DNA of 64,000 nt, from positions 1-64,000 of the forward strand of contig JAZKGQ010000026.1 in assembly GCA_040385825.1 (NCBI GenBank). Direction: 5' to 3'. The position numbers and the translations under genes were made by a program. A model generated the notes under the pieces. It worked only from the letters and a program-made list of their open reading frames with translations. It did no database searches and was not told the origin of the DNA. Shown here piece by piece: positions 26,801-35,600 of this stretch. How positions within the stretch are numbered: position 1 is the first letter of the stretch; each line of letters starts with the position of its first letter. The DNA is from JANNNF01 sp040385825. GTDB lineage: Bacteria; Pseudomonadota; Alphaproteobacteria; Rhodobacterales; Rhodobacteraceae.

Positions 26801-27148
26801 GATCAGTTGAACATTGTACTTTTCCAACACCCCAAGGTCAGCGAGCGCCAAAGCCGTGTTCAGCCCGGTCTGCCCGCCCATGGTGGGCAGCAGCGCATCG
26901 GGGCGTTCCTTCTCGATGATCTTGGCGACAACTTCCGGCGTGATCGGTTCGATATAGGTGGCATCCGCCAGCCCCGGATCGGTCATGATGGTGGCGGGGT
27001 TGGAATTGACCAGCACCACCCGGTAGCCTTCTTCGCGCAGCGCCTTGCAGGCCTGTGCCCCCGAATAGTCGAACTCGCAGGCCTGCCCGATGACGATGGG
27101 GCCTGCACCAATGATCATGATAGACTTGATATCGGTCCGCTTCGGCAT
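23795..27148 (-). CDS. carB: Carbamoyl-phosphate synthase, large subunit
   Basis: A 1117-residue enzyme making carbamoyl phosphate for pyrimidine and arginine synthesis. The two homologous ATP-grasp halves are visible: the first opens with [23 protein letters not shown] and the second with [20 protein letters not shown]. The allosteric MGS-like domain forms the C-terminal about 140 residues. The start at 27148 ([12 protein letters not shown]) matches the family; the open frame to 27238 is not conserved. carA is not adjacent. The 3' end is overlapped on the other strand by the RAYT frame. Confidence 0.97.
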   Translation of the reverse strand: [1117 protein letters not shown]

Positions 27149-27236
27149 GTCAGCCCCCATATGTCGCGCAAAACTTCGCGGGTTATAGCCATGGGTCGCG
27201 GGCGCGCAAGGGGATTCCGGGGGCGTCGTGCCATGC

Positions 27237-27264
27237 AAAAGGCCGGGGTCTGCACCCCGGCCTT
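27237..27264 (-). terminator. Rho-independent terminator of the permease gene
   Basis: An 11-bp stem (AAGGCCGGGGT with ACCCCGGCCTT) over a four-base loop, followed by a T-run on the minus strand (AAAA on plus at 27237-27240). It separates the permease from carB. Confidence 0.85.
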
Positions 27265-27288
27265 CGTGTCGTTCACCTCAGGGCGCGG

Positions 27289-28848
27289 TCAGCCCTTCTC
27301 GCCGACCGCATGCTCGGCGGCAGCGATGGCCGATTTCCGCTTTGCGATGGCATCACCGATCGGCGGCCCCTGGAAACGGCGGTTCTCGAACACGACCCAG
27401 ATGATCAGGGCCAGCACGATGAAGCCGACCGTGATTTCCAGCGCCCAGTCGTTCGGCGGCTGGATGCCGATGTAAAACATCAGCGCCATGGCCAGCAGCG
27501 AGGCGACCGCGAACAGCCTGTAGGCGCCGATCCCGATGTTCCACGGCCCCATGACGGACCATTTCGGGCCGCCGATCGTCAGCAGACCAAGGCCGATCGG
27601 CAGCGCAAAGGACAGGAACAGGAAGATCACCGTGCAGGACACCACGATCGAATAGGCAGGCGTTCCGGCAATGGTGATGGCGGATGTCAGCCAAACGAAC
27701 AGCACCGACAGGATCGAGGCCGCCCAGATCGCATTGACCGGCGTGCGGTAGGACGGGCTGACGGTGGCCAAGGCCCTGGACGCGCCCGGAATGCCGCCAT
27801 CGCGCGAAAAGGCAAACAGCATCCGGCTGGCCGAGGTCACGGTGGCCAGGCCGCACAGCCATTGCGACACGAAGATGGCGATGTACAGCACCAGTTTCAG
27901 GGTCGGGTTCACCTGGGCATCCATGCCCCAGAAGAACACGTTCCAGCCCTGCTTGGCGGCGTCATCCATGTTCGGCAGCATCAGGACAAAGGCACACAGC
28001 ATGATCCAGCCGGCAAGACCGGACCAGATCACCGAGGACACCATTCCCTTGGGCACCGAAACCGAGGCACGAATGGTTTCTTCGGATGTGTGGGCCGAAG
28101 CGTCATAGCCCGTGATGGTGTAGATCGGCAGCAAAAGCCCCAGCAGAAAGGCCATGCCCCCGCCGACGGCAACCGGCCAGACGGCCGAGGCGCCTTCGGT
28201 CCCGGTGTAATTGCCAAAGGTCCACAGGCGCGACAGGTCAAGGTTGGTGATCGAGACAAGGCAGGTGATCGTCAGCAAGGCCGCCGTGCCAAGGATCAGG
28301 AAACCGGAAAAGTCGGTCAGCTTGGCTGTGAGCCTGATCCCGAAATGGTTGACAAGCGCCTGCAGCGCAGTGATCGCGGCCACGAAAAGCACGCGGTTCG
28401 TCAGCGTGTCCTCCATGCCGAACTGCGCACCGAAGGCACCGAAAAAGAAGTAGAACGTGCCAACGTTGATCGCGCCCAGAACGGTGACAAGCCCCAGCAG
28501 GTTCAGCCAGGCCGACAGCCAGCCGGTAAAGCGGTTTCCCAGAATCGAGCCCCAGTGGTAAAGTCCCCCTGCGGTCGGATAGGCCGACGAGATCTGCGCA
28601 AGGCACAGGGCAAAGACGCCCGACATCACCACACCGACCGGCCAGCCGATGCCGATGGCCGCCCCGCCCGCCCCCGATGTGGCCTGACCAAGCGAGTTGA
28701 TCCCGCCCGACAGGATGCAGATGATCGAGAAAGAGATGGCAAAGTTCGAGAAGCGGCTCATCGACCGCTCCAGTTCCTGGGCATAGCCCATGCCGTGCAG
28801 GACTTTTATGTCCTCACTTTTGTCCTTGTCACTATAGCCGGTTGTCAT
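27289..28848 (-). CDS. APC-superfamily amino acid permease (ACT family)
   Basis: A 519-residue inner-membrane permease with about 12 hydrophobic helices. The opening after a hydrophilic N-terminus (LERSMSRFSNFAISFSIICILSG, first helix) and GGLYHWGSILGNRFTGW are typical of the amino acid/choline/GABA transporter family. The helix TITGYDASAHTSEET carries a conserved motif. The substrate is probably an amino acid, GABA or polyamine; this cannot be decided from sequence. It has its own terminator. Confidence 0.88.
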   Translation of the reverse strand: MTTGYSDKDKSEDIKVLHGMGYAQELERSMSRFSNFAISFSIICILSGGINSLGQATSGAGGAAIGIGWPVGVVMSGVFALCLAQISSAYPTAGGLYHWGSILGNRFTGWLSAWLNLLGLVTVLGAINVGTFYFFFGAFGAQFGMEDTLTNRVLFVAAITALQALVNHFGIRLTAKLTDFSGFLILGTAALLTITCLVSITNLDLSRLWTFGNYTGTEGASAVWPVAVGGGMAFLLGLLLPIYTITGYDASAHTSEETIRASVSVPKGMVSSVIWSGLAGWIMLCAFVLMLPNMDDAAKQGWNVFFWGMDAQVNPTLKLVLYIAIFVSQWLCGLATVTSASRMLFAFSRDGGIPGASRALATVSPSYRTPVNAIWAASILSVLFVWLTSAITIAGTPAYSIVVSCTVIFLFLSFALPIGLGLLTIGGPKWSVMGPWNIGIGAYRLFAVASLLAMALMFYIGIQPPNDWALEITVGFIVLALIIWVVFENRRFQGPPIGDAIAKRKSAIAAAEHAVGEKG

Positions 28849-29107
28849 GGTTCCCTCGTTTCTGTTGAACTTGGCCGCTCGTTTCTGGCACTGTGGCTGG
28901 CCTGGCGGTCCGTGACTGTATCAAAGCACAATCCAGATATGGTGCAAGCGTCATGTTGGACGGACCAAATTTGGACAGCGCCCGGCACAGATGCCGCGCG
29001 CAGAGGTCGCAAAACGCGCAAGGGACGGGCGGTTTTCGCGTGGTGAACGGGCACGGATGGCATTAGGTGGGCGCTGTGGGGCGAAAGGCTGACGGGGGGC
29101 CTGCGAC

Positions 29108-30244
29108 GTGATCTTGTGCGAACATGGGCCGCAGGGCGTGCCTGCGCTGTTTGACGGCGCGGTGGCCGTTGTCACCGCGCACAGCCCGCGCGATGTGGCG
29201 CGCGCTTTTGCGCAGGCCGAAGGCTGGCGGCAACGGGGCTGCTGGATTGCGGGCTATGTGGCCTATGAGGCGGGCCATGCGCTGGAGCCGCGCCTGCGCA
29301 AGGGCATGCCCCGGCGCAGGCCGGGGCCTCTGGTGGCATTCGGCGTCTATCCAGGCCCGCAACCGGCGGTCGGCGTGCTGGACCGGGCGGCGGCCGAGGG
29401 GCAGGGCACCGCAATGACGGCCCCGGTGCCGATGGTGGGCCGGGCGGCGTATGACGCGGCGATGGCACGGGTGCTGGGCTATATCGCGGCGGGCGACTGC
29501 TATCAGGTGAACCTGACCTTTCCGATGCAGGCGCGGCTGGTATCAGGCACACCCCTGGGCCTGTATGGCGCGTTCCGCCGCACCGGGCCGGTGGGGCATG
29601 GCGCGTTTGTCGATCTGGGGGTGGGGCCGGTGGTGGTGTCGCGGTCGCCCGAGCTGTTCTTCCGGCTGGAGGCCGGGGGCAGGATTGTGGCCCGCCCGAT
29701 GAAAGGCACCGCCCCGCGCGACCCCGACCCCGCGCGCGATGCGGCGATCGCGGCGGCCTTGCAGGTGTCGGTCAAGGACCGGGCGGAAAACCTGATGATC
29801 GTGGATCTGCTGCGCAATGATATATCCCGGCTGGCTCGCGTGGGCACGGTCAGGGTGCCTGCGCTGTTTGCGATGGAACGCTATGCGACGGTGCATCAGA
29901 TGACCTCGACGATAGAGGCCGACCTGGCCGAGGCCCCGACCTTGCCTGCGCTGATGGCGGCGCTGTTCCCTTGCGGATCGGTCACCGGCGCGCCAAAGAT
30001 CCGCGCCATGCAGATCATCCGCGAGGTGGAACCACAGCCCCGCGGCGTCTATTGCGGCGCGATCGGCTGGATGTCGCCGGACGGCGAGGCGGATTTCTCG
30101 GTGGCGATCCGCACCCTGTCGGTGACGGGGCAGGACATCGTGATGAATGTGGGCGGCGGGGTGGTGCATGGGTCCACCGCGCAGGGCGAATGGGAGGAGG
30201 CCTTGTGGAAGGCACGCTTCGTGAAGGCGGCGGTTCGGGCGTAA
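29108..30244 (+). CDS. pabB: Aminodeoxychorismate synthase component I
   Basis: A 378-residue chorismate-utilising enzyme that makes 4-amino-4-deoxychorismate for folate synthesis. The chorismate-binding core is intact: GDCYQVNLTFP, the KGTAPR motif, ENLMIVDLLRND, and the C-terminal PCGSVTGAPKIRAM. The start is the GTG at 29108 after a G-rich ribosome site. Residues around 67-75 are encoded by a 22-base palindrome also found at 55173. The 3' end overlaps the aminotransferase gene by 40 bases. Confidence 0.93.
   Translation: MILCEHGPQGVPALFDGAVAVVTAHSPRDVARAFAQAEGWRQRGCWIAGYVAYEAGHALEPRLRKGMPRRRPGPLVAFGVYPGPQPAVGVLDRAAAEGQGTAMTAPVPMVGRAAYDAAMARVLGYIAAGDCYQVNLTFPMQARLVSGTPLGLYGAFRRTGPVGHGAFVDLGVGPVVVSRSPELFFRLEAGGRIVARPMKGTAPRDPDPARDAAIAAALQVSVKDRAENLMIVDLLRNDISRLARVGTVRVPALFAMERYATVHQMTSTIEADLAEAPTLPALMAALFPCGSVTGAPKIRAMQIIREVEPQPRGVYCGAIGWMSPDGEADFSVAIRTLSVTGQDIVMNVGGGVVHGSTAQGEWEEALWKARFVKAAVRA
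29309..29330. repeat. REP-like palindrome inside pabB
   Basis: A 22-base sequence with arms CCCCGGC and GCCGGGG around GCAG, identical to the intergenic copy at 55173-55194. Here it lies within the pabB reading frame. Confidence 0.7.
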
Positions 30245-30813
30245 GGCTGATCGAGACGCTGCTGTGGGACGGCGGGGCCTATCCGCGGCTGGCCTTGCAC
30301 AAGGCGCGGCTGGCGGCGGGGGCGCAGGCTTTGGGCTGGGGCGTGCCGGTCTGGCCTGTGTTGCCTCAGGTACAGGCACCTGCGCGGGTGCGGCTGACGA
30401 TGGGGGCGGCGGGGGATCATGCGGTGGAAGTGGCGGCGCTGCCCGAGGCCAAACCGCTGTGGCGCCTGGGCTTGGCCGAGGCGCGGCTGCAGTCGGGCGA
30501 CCCGTGGCTGCGGGTGAAATCGACGCGGCGGGCGGTCTATGATGACGCGCGGGCCGGATTGGTCGGCGGGCTGGACGAGGTGGTGTTCGCCAACGAGCGC
30601 GGCGAGGTCTGCGACGGCACCATCACCACGCTGTTCTTTGATCGCGGTCAGGGAATGCGCACGCCGCCGCTGAGCTCGGGCCTGCTGCCGGGGGTGTTGC
30701 GTGCGGAACTGGGGTGCCCTGAGGAGGTGTTGCTGGTGGGGGATTTGGCCGACGTGCGGCTGTGGGTCGGGAATGCGCTGCGGGGTGTTTGCGCGGCGGT
30801 TTGGGTGGGGTAG
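30205..30813 (+). CDS. pabC: Aminotransferase class IV (aminodeoxychorismate lyase-like)
   Basis: A 202-residue PLP enzyme of the class IV fold, likely the PabC step releasing 4-aminobenzoate. The PLP lysine is in RVKSTRRAVYD, and EVVFANERGEVCDGTITTLFF is the typical substrate and cofactor loop. I place the start at the GTG at 30205, with GGGAGGAGG five bases upstream, which gives the short family N-terminus ending in GVRLIETLLWDGG. It overlaps pabB by 40 bases, so the two are co-translated. Confidence 0.85.
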   Translation: MEGTLREGGGSGVRLIETLLWDGGAYPRLALHKARLAAGAQALGWGVPVWPVLPQVQAPARVRLTMGAAGDHAVEVAALPEAKPLWRLGLAEARLQSGDPWLRVKSTRRAVYDDARAGLVGGLDEVVFANERGEVCDGTITTLFFDRGQGMRTPPLSSGLLPGVLRAELGCPEEVLLVGDLADVRLWVGNALRGVCAAVWVG

Positions 30814-30857
30814 CCATTTTCTTTGAAGAAAATGGCAAATTCCTTTGAAGGAATTTG
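30813..30857. repeat. Two tandem stem-loops after pabC
   Basis: GCCATTTTCTT/AAGAAAATGGC (30813-30836) and CAAATTCCTT/AAGGAATTTG (30836-30857) are near-perfect hairpins that share their border base and have the same TTTGAA-type tip. They begin at the pabC stop codon. They may terminate or stabilise the pab transcript. Confidence 0.7.
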
Positions 30858-30911
30858 GTGCGCCGGGCTTGGGAGGTGGTTTTCGGTTGAACACTCCGGC
30901 CTCCGGCCAAA

Positions 30912-30928
30912 CGGAATGAGTCATTCCG
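30912..30928. repeat. Palindrome CGGAATGAGTCATTCCG
   Basis: A perfect 17-base palindrome with an eight-base arm and a one-base centre, about 40 bases before the proposed aspS promoter. It is the third hairpin in the 219-base pabC-aspS gap. Confidence 0.6.
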
Positions 30929-30964
30929 GTCTGGATATTTGGGCCATTGTGAAAGGGTGCGGGG

Positions 30965-30993
30965 TTGACTTGGGGCCTACGGCGGGGTGTATC
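30965..30993 (+). promoter_or_regulatory. Candidate sigma70 promoter of aspS
   Basis: TTGACT (30965-30970) and TGTATC (30988-30993) with a 17-base spacer, 40 bases before the aspS start codon. The -35 is close to consensus and the -10 is weak. Confidence 0.4.
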
Positions 30994-31032
30994 GGCGGCA
31001 ACTGAATTAGCCTCCGTTGAAGGGGAAGCCTT

Positions 31033-32814
31033 ATGCACGCCTATCGCAGCCACACTTGCGCCGATCTGAACACAACCCATGTGGGGGCCGAGGTGCGGCT
31101 TTCGGGCTGGGTGCACCGGGTGCGCGATCATGGCGGGGTGATGTTTCTGGACCTGCGGGATCACTATGGCATCAGCCAGGTGATTGCCGACAGTGACAGT
31201 CCGGCCTTTGCGGGTCTGGCGGCGGTGCGGGCCGAATGGGTGGTGCAGATTGACGGGCGGGTGAAGGCGCGGGATGCGTCACTGGTCAACCCCAAGCTGC
31301 CGACCGGCGAGATCGAGATTTACGCCACCGGCATCACCGTGCTGGGCGAGGCGGCGGACCTGCCGATGCCGGTGTTCGGCGATGTGGAATACCCAGAGGA
31401 AACCCGGCTGACCTACCGCTTTCTGGACCTGCGGCGTGAAAAGCTGCATCGCAACATGATGTTGCGGTCCAACGTGGTGCGGTCGATCCGCAACCGGATG
31501 TGGGATCAGGGCTTCAACGAGTTTCAGACGCCGATCATCACCGCCTCGTCGCCGGAAGGCGCGCGGGATTTTCTGGTGCCGAGCCGTCTGCACCCCGGCA
31601 AGTTCTATGCCCTGCCGCAGGCGCCGCAGCAGTTCAAGCAGTTGATCATGGTGGCGGGGTTTGACCGTTATTTCCAGATAGCACCCTGTTTCCGCGATGA
31701 AGACCCGCGGGCGGATCGCAGCCCGACCGACTTCTATCAGCTTGATATCGAGATGAGTTTTGTCGAGCAGGAAGATGTGTTTGCCGCCGTGCAGCCCGTG
31801 GTGCAGGGGATTTTCGAGGAATTCGCGCCGGGCAAGAAGGTCTATTCCGATTGGACGCGAATTGCCTATCGCGACAGTCTGAAATGGTACGGGTCGGACA
31901 AGCCCGACCTGCGCAACCCGATCAGGATGCAGGATGTATCCGAGCATTTTGCAGGGTCGGGCTTTGCGATCTTTGCCAAGCTGCTGGAGGTTGCGGGCAA
32001 TGAGGTGCGGGCTATTCCGGCCCCGACTGGTGGGTCGCGCAAGTTCTGTGACCGCATGAACGCCTTCGCCCAGAAGGAAGGGCTGCCGGGGATGGGGTAT
32101 ATCCTGTGGCGCAACGCCGAGGACGGGTCGGGGATGGAGGCCGCAGGCCCCTTGGCCAAGAACATCGGCCCCGAGCGCACCGAAGCCATTCGCCAGCAAC
32201 TCGGCCTTGGCGTCGGCGATGCCGCCTTCTTCCTTGGCGGCAAGCCCGAGGCCTTCGAGGCGGTGGCTGGTCGCGCCCGCAATGAGATTGGCCGGGAGTT
32301 GGGGCTGACCGAGAAGGATTGCTTCAAATTCGCCTGGATTGTCGATTTCCCGATGTATGAGAAGACCGACGAGGGCAAGATCGACTTCAGCCACAACCCG
32401 TTTTCCATGCCGCAGGGTGGGATGGAGGCGTTGAATGGCGATCCGTTGCAGGTTTATGCCTATCAGTATGATCTGGCCTGCAATGGCTATGAGTTGATCA
32501 GTGGTGGCATCCGCAACCACAAGCCCGAGATCATGTTCAAGGCGTTTGAACTGGCGGGCTATCCCAACAGTGAAGTCGAAAAGCGCTTTGGCGGTATGGT
32601 CAAGGCGTTCAAATATGGCGCGCCGCCCCATGGCGGCTGTGCGGCGGGGATCGACCGGATCGTGATGCTGCTGGCCGATGAGGCCAACATCCGCGAGGTG
32701 ATCATGTTCCCGATGAACCAGCGCGCGGAAGACCTGCTGATGGGCGCGCCGAACGAACCGCTGGCCAAGCAGCTGCGCGAGTTGAACATCCGCGTGGTGC
32801 CGAAAGAGGCATAG
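31033..32814 (+). CDS. aspS: Aspartyl-tRNA synthetase
   Basis: A 593-residue class II synthetase of the bacterial type. The N-terminal OB fold (EVRLSGWVHRVRDHGGVMFLDLRD) binds the anticodon. Motif 2 is seen in IAPCFRDEDPRADRSPTDFYQLDIEMSF, the GAD insertion is around residues 290-420, and motif 3 is GCAAGIDRIVMLLADE. GAAGGGG-type purines precede the ATG. It is a single-gene unit between two long gaps. Whether it is Asp-specific or also charges tRNA-Asn depends on GatCAB, which is not in the window. Confidence 0.95.
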   Translation: MHAYRSHTCADLNTTHVGAEVRLSGWVHRVRDHGGVMFLDLRDHYGISQVIADSDSPAFAGLAAVRAEWVVQIDGRVKARDASLVNPKLPTGEIEIYATGITVLGEAADLPMPVFGDVEYPEETRLTYRFLDLRREKLHRNMMLRSNVVRSIRNRMWDQGFNEFQTPIITASSPEGARDFLVPSRLHPGKFYALPQAPQQFKQLIMVAGFDRYFQIAPCFRDEDPRADRSPTDFYQLDIEMSFVEQEDVFAAVQPVVQGIFEEFAPGKKVYSDWTRIAYRDSLKWYGSDKPDLRNPIRMQDVSEHFAGSGFAIFAKLLEVAGNEVRAIPAPTGGSRKFCDRMNAFAQKEGLPGMGYILWRNAEDGSGMEAAGPLAKNIGPERTEAIRQQLGLGVGDAAFFLGGKPEAFEAVAGRARNEIGRELGLTEKDCFKFAWIVDFPMYEKTDEGKIDFSHNPFSMPQGGMEALNGDPLQVYAYQYDLACNGYELISGGIRNHKPEIMFKAFELAGYPNSEVEKRFGGMVKAFKYGAPPHGGCAAGIDRIVMLLADEANIREVIMFPMNQRAEDLLMGAPNEPLAKQLRELNIRVVPKEA

Positions 32815-33044
32815 GCTTTGGTCACCCGTGACGTCTGCCACAAGCAAAGGCCGGCGCGGGTGCGATAGCCGGCACGGCATGGGCCCACAGATATTGCACC
32901 GACCTGCCGGGGCCGCGTCGCCCTTTGGCGGAATATCGCCTTTGTTGCGCGGGATGGCGACGGAACCGGCCCTGTGCCGCGTTCGTTAGGTGAAAACAAC
33001 ACAGGCTTGGCGTATGGTCGGTTTGACATCTGAGGGAGCCTGCA

Positions 33045-34406
33045 ATGACAGACACCACGGCAGCTTTTCGCTTTGGCTTTGGCCTGCCCCTGCCCGAGGG
33101 CGCCCCCACCACGCCCGAGGCGATGATGGCGGCGCTGCGCGGGCCGGATCTGGCGGCGCAGACGCATTTCGGCGGCGGTGGCATGGTCGAATTGCTGCCG
33201 CTGATGGAAAACATGCGGCTGGCCCGGATCGAGTACAAGAAAAACCCCGACAAGAAAGGGGCGGGCAAGGCCGAGCGGCGGGCCGTGCAGGCGACCCATG
33301 CGATGGCGACGGTCTTCATGCGCGCGACCATCGCGCGGGCGGTGGATTCGCCCGATGGGCTGCGCGAACGGCTGGCGGCGTTCTGGGCTGACCATTTCAC
33401 CACCGTATCGCGCAGCAAGCTGGACCGGGCCTTGCCGGGCAGCCTGATGGAAGATGCCATCCGCCCCAATCTGACCGGCCGCTTTGCCGCGCTGTTGCAG
33501 GCGGTGACGCTGCATCCGGCAATGCTGATCTATCTGGATCAGGTCAATTCCATCGGGCCGACCTCGACACGGGGCAAACGGCGGGGCAAGGGGCTGAACG
33601 AGAATCTGGCGCGCGAGTTGATGGAACTGCACACTCTGGGCGTGGGGTCGGCTTATACTCAGGCCGATGTGCGCGAGATGGCCGAACTGCTGACCGGGCT
33701 GACCTTCGTGGGCGACAAGGGCTTTGCCTTTGATCAGTCGCGGGTGGAACCGGGGCCGGATCAGGTGCTGGGCGTCAGCTATGATGGCAAGGGTCTGGAC
33801 CCGATCAAGGCCGCGTTGACCGATCTGGCGCGGCATCCCGATACGGTCCGCCATGTGTCGGGCAAGCTGGCGACCCATTTCGTCGCCGATACGCCGGATG
33901 CGGGGCTGGTGGAGGCGCTGGTTGCGGCCTGGCAGGACAGTGACGGCGATCTGGGGATGGTGACGCAAGCCTTGCTGACCCATCCGGCCGTCTGGCAGGC
34001 CCCGCCCGCCAAGGCGCGCCAGCCGTTTGAATTTCTGGTGGCCGGGCTGCGGGCGCTTGGCATCTCGGGGGCGGATGTCGTGGCGATGCCCGACAAGGAG
34101 TTCACCAATTACATCGCGGGCCGTCTGCGCGACATGGGCCAGCCCTGGCATGGGGCGGGCGGGCCGGACGGCTGGCCCGAGGCCGCCGAGGCCTGGATCA
34201 ACCCGCAGCGGCTGGCTTCGCGGATCACCTGGGCGATGGAGGTGCCGGCCCGTCTGGTCGACCCGTTGCCCGACCCGCGCGACTTTGCCGCCCGCGCTTT
34301 GGGCGACCGCGCCAGCGAGGTGTTGATGGTGGCCGCCGGTCGGGCGGAATCGCTGCGTGAAGGGGTGGGCCTTGTGCTGGCCAGCCCTGAATTCAACCGG
34401 AGGTAA
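33045..34406 (+). CDS. DUF1800-family protein
   Basis: A 453-residue protein matching DUF1800. Typical blocks are FWADHFTTVSRSKL, LARELMELHTLGVGSAYTQADVREMAELLTG, the PEF ending and KLATHFVADTP. No catalytic function is known for the family, which is almost always followed by a DUF1501 protein, as here (gap of four bases). GGGAG lies eight bases before the ATG. No clear signal peptide is visible. Confidence 0.88.
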   Translation: MTDTTAAFRFGFGLPLPEGAPTTPEAMMAALRGPDLAAQTHFGGGGMVELLPLMENMRLARIEYKKNPDKKGAGKAERRAVQATHAMATVFMRATIARAVDSPDGLRERLAAFWADHFTTVSRSKLDRALPGSLMEDAIRPNLTGRFAALLQAVTLHPAMLIYLDQVNSIGPTSTRGKRRGKGLNENLARELMELHTLGVGSAYTQADVREMAELLTGLTFVGDKGFAFDQSRVEPGPDQVLGVSYDGKGLDPIKAALTDLARHPDTVRHVSGKLATHFVADTPDAGLVEALVAAWQDSDGDLGMVTQALLTHPAVWQAPPAKARQPFEFLVAGLRALGISGADVVAMPDKEFTNYIAGRLRDMGQPWHGAGGPDGWPEAAEAWINPQRLASRITWAMEVPARLVDPLPDPRDFAARALGDRASEVLMVAAGRAESLREGVGLVLASPEFNRR

Positions 34407-34410
34407 GGCT

Positions 34411-35598
34411 ATGGATCGGCGATTTTTCCTGAAGGGCCTTGGGGTCATGGGCTGCTCGGCGGCGGCGCATCCGTGGATGACCACGCTGACCCTTGCCCAG
34501 GGCGCGCCTGCCTTGGGTGAAAACCGGCTGGTGGTGATCATCCTGCGCGGGGCGATGGATGGGCTGGACGTGGTGCAACCGCGTGGCGACCGCGATTACG
34601 CGGCGCTGCGGCCCAGCCTGTCGCAGCCCGCGGCGATCGATCTGGACGGCTTCTTTGCGCTGCATCCCGCGCTTGGCGATCTGATGCCGCTGTGGCAGGC
34701 GGGCGAGCTGGCCTTTGCCCATGCCACCTCGACCCCCTACCGCGACAAGCGCAGCCATTTTGACGGGCAGGATCTGCTGGAGGCCGGCACCGGCATGGAT
34801 GTGGCGCCGGGGGCGGTGCGCGATGGCTGGCTGAACCGGATGTTGCAGGGGCTGCCGGGGGTGACGGCGGAAACCGCCTATGCCATCGGGCGCGAGGCGG
34901 TGCCCTTGCTGGCGGGGCCCGCCCCGGTGCGCAACTGGACGCCGGAACAGCGGCTGACCCTGTCGGCGCAGGGTCGGCTGCTGCTGGAGCAGGTCTATCA
35001 CGACGACGCCCTGTTCCGCGACGCGGCGATGGAAGCCTTCGATCTGACCGAGGCCGGCGCCGCCCGCCCCAAGCGCGAGGCCGCCGAAGTGGCCGGGTTG
35101 GCCGATATCGACCGGCTGGTGGATTTCGCCGCCGTCCGGCTGGTGGCCGATACCCGGATCGCCGCGTTTTCGCTGGCCGGATGGGATACGCACAAGGCGC
35201 AGGGGCGCGAGTTGTCCAGGTCGCTGACCCGCTTGCAGCGGACCATCCTGCGGATGAAGGACCAGCTTGGGCCGGATGTCTGGGGCCGTACCACCGTGAT
35301 GGCGATGACCGAATTTGGGCGTACCGCGCGCGAAAACGGTACGCAGGGTACCGATCATGGCACCGGCGGTGCGATGGTGATGGCGGGCGGCGCGATCCGG
35401 GGGGGCAAGGTCTATGGCGCGTGGCCGGGGCTGTCGGAAGCCGCCCTCTATGACCGCCGCGACCTGATGCCCACGATGGACGTGCGCGCCTTTGCCGCCC
35501 ATGCGATGCAGGGTCTGTATGGCATGGACAGCGGGTTGCTGGAGGCCACCGTGTTTCCCGGCCTGCAAATGGGCAAATCGCCGGGGATATTGCTGTAG
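34411..35598 (+). CDS. DUF1501-family protein with Tat-type signal
   Basis: A 395-residue protein matching DUF1501, distantly related to sulfatases. The N-terminus MDRRFFLKGLGVMGCSAAAHP carries a twin-arginine motif (RRFFLK), so it is probably exported folded. Downstream, VVIILRGAMDGLDVVQP and TEFGRTARENGTQGTDHGTGGAM are family signatures with candidate metal ligands. GGAGG precedes the ATG at 34411. It acts with the DUF1800 partner, in a process not yet known. Confidence 0.88.
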   Translation: MDRRFFLKGLGVMGCSAAAHPWMTTLTLAQGAPALGENRLVVIILRGAMDGLDVVQPRGDRDYAALRPSLSQPAAIDLDGFFALHPALGDLMPLWQAGELAFAHATSTPYRDKRSHFDGQDLLEAGTGMDVAPGAVRDGWLNRMLQGLPGVTAETAYAIGREAVPLLAGPAPVRNWTPEQRLTLSAQGRLLLEQVYHDDALFRDAAMEAFDLTEAGAARPKREAAEVAGLADIDRLVDFAAVRLVADTRIAAFSLAGWDTHKAQGRELSRSLTRLQRTILRMKDQLGPDVWGRTTVMAMTEFGRTARENGTQGTDHGTGGAMVMAGGAIRGGKVYGAWPGLSEAALYDRRDLMPTMDVRAFAAHAMQGLYGMDSGLLEATVFPGLQMGKSPGILL

Positions 35599-35600
35599 GG

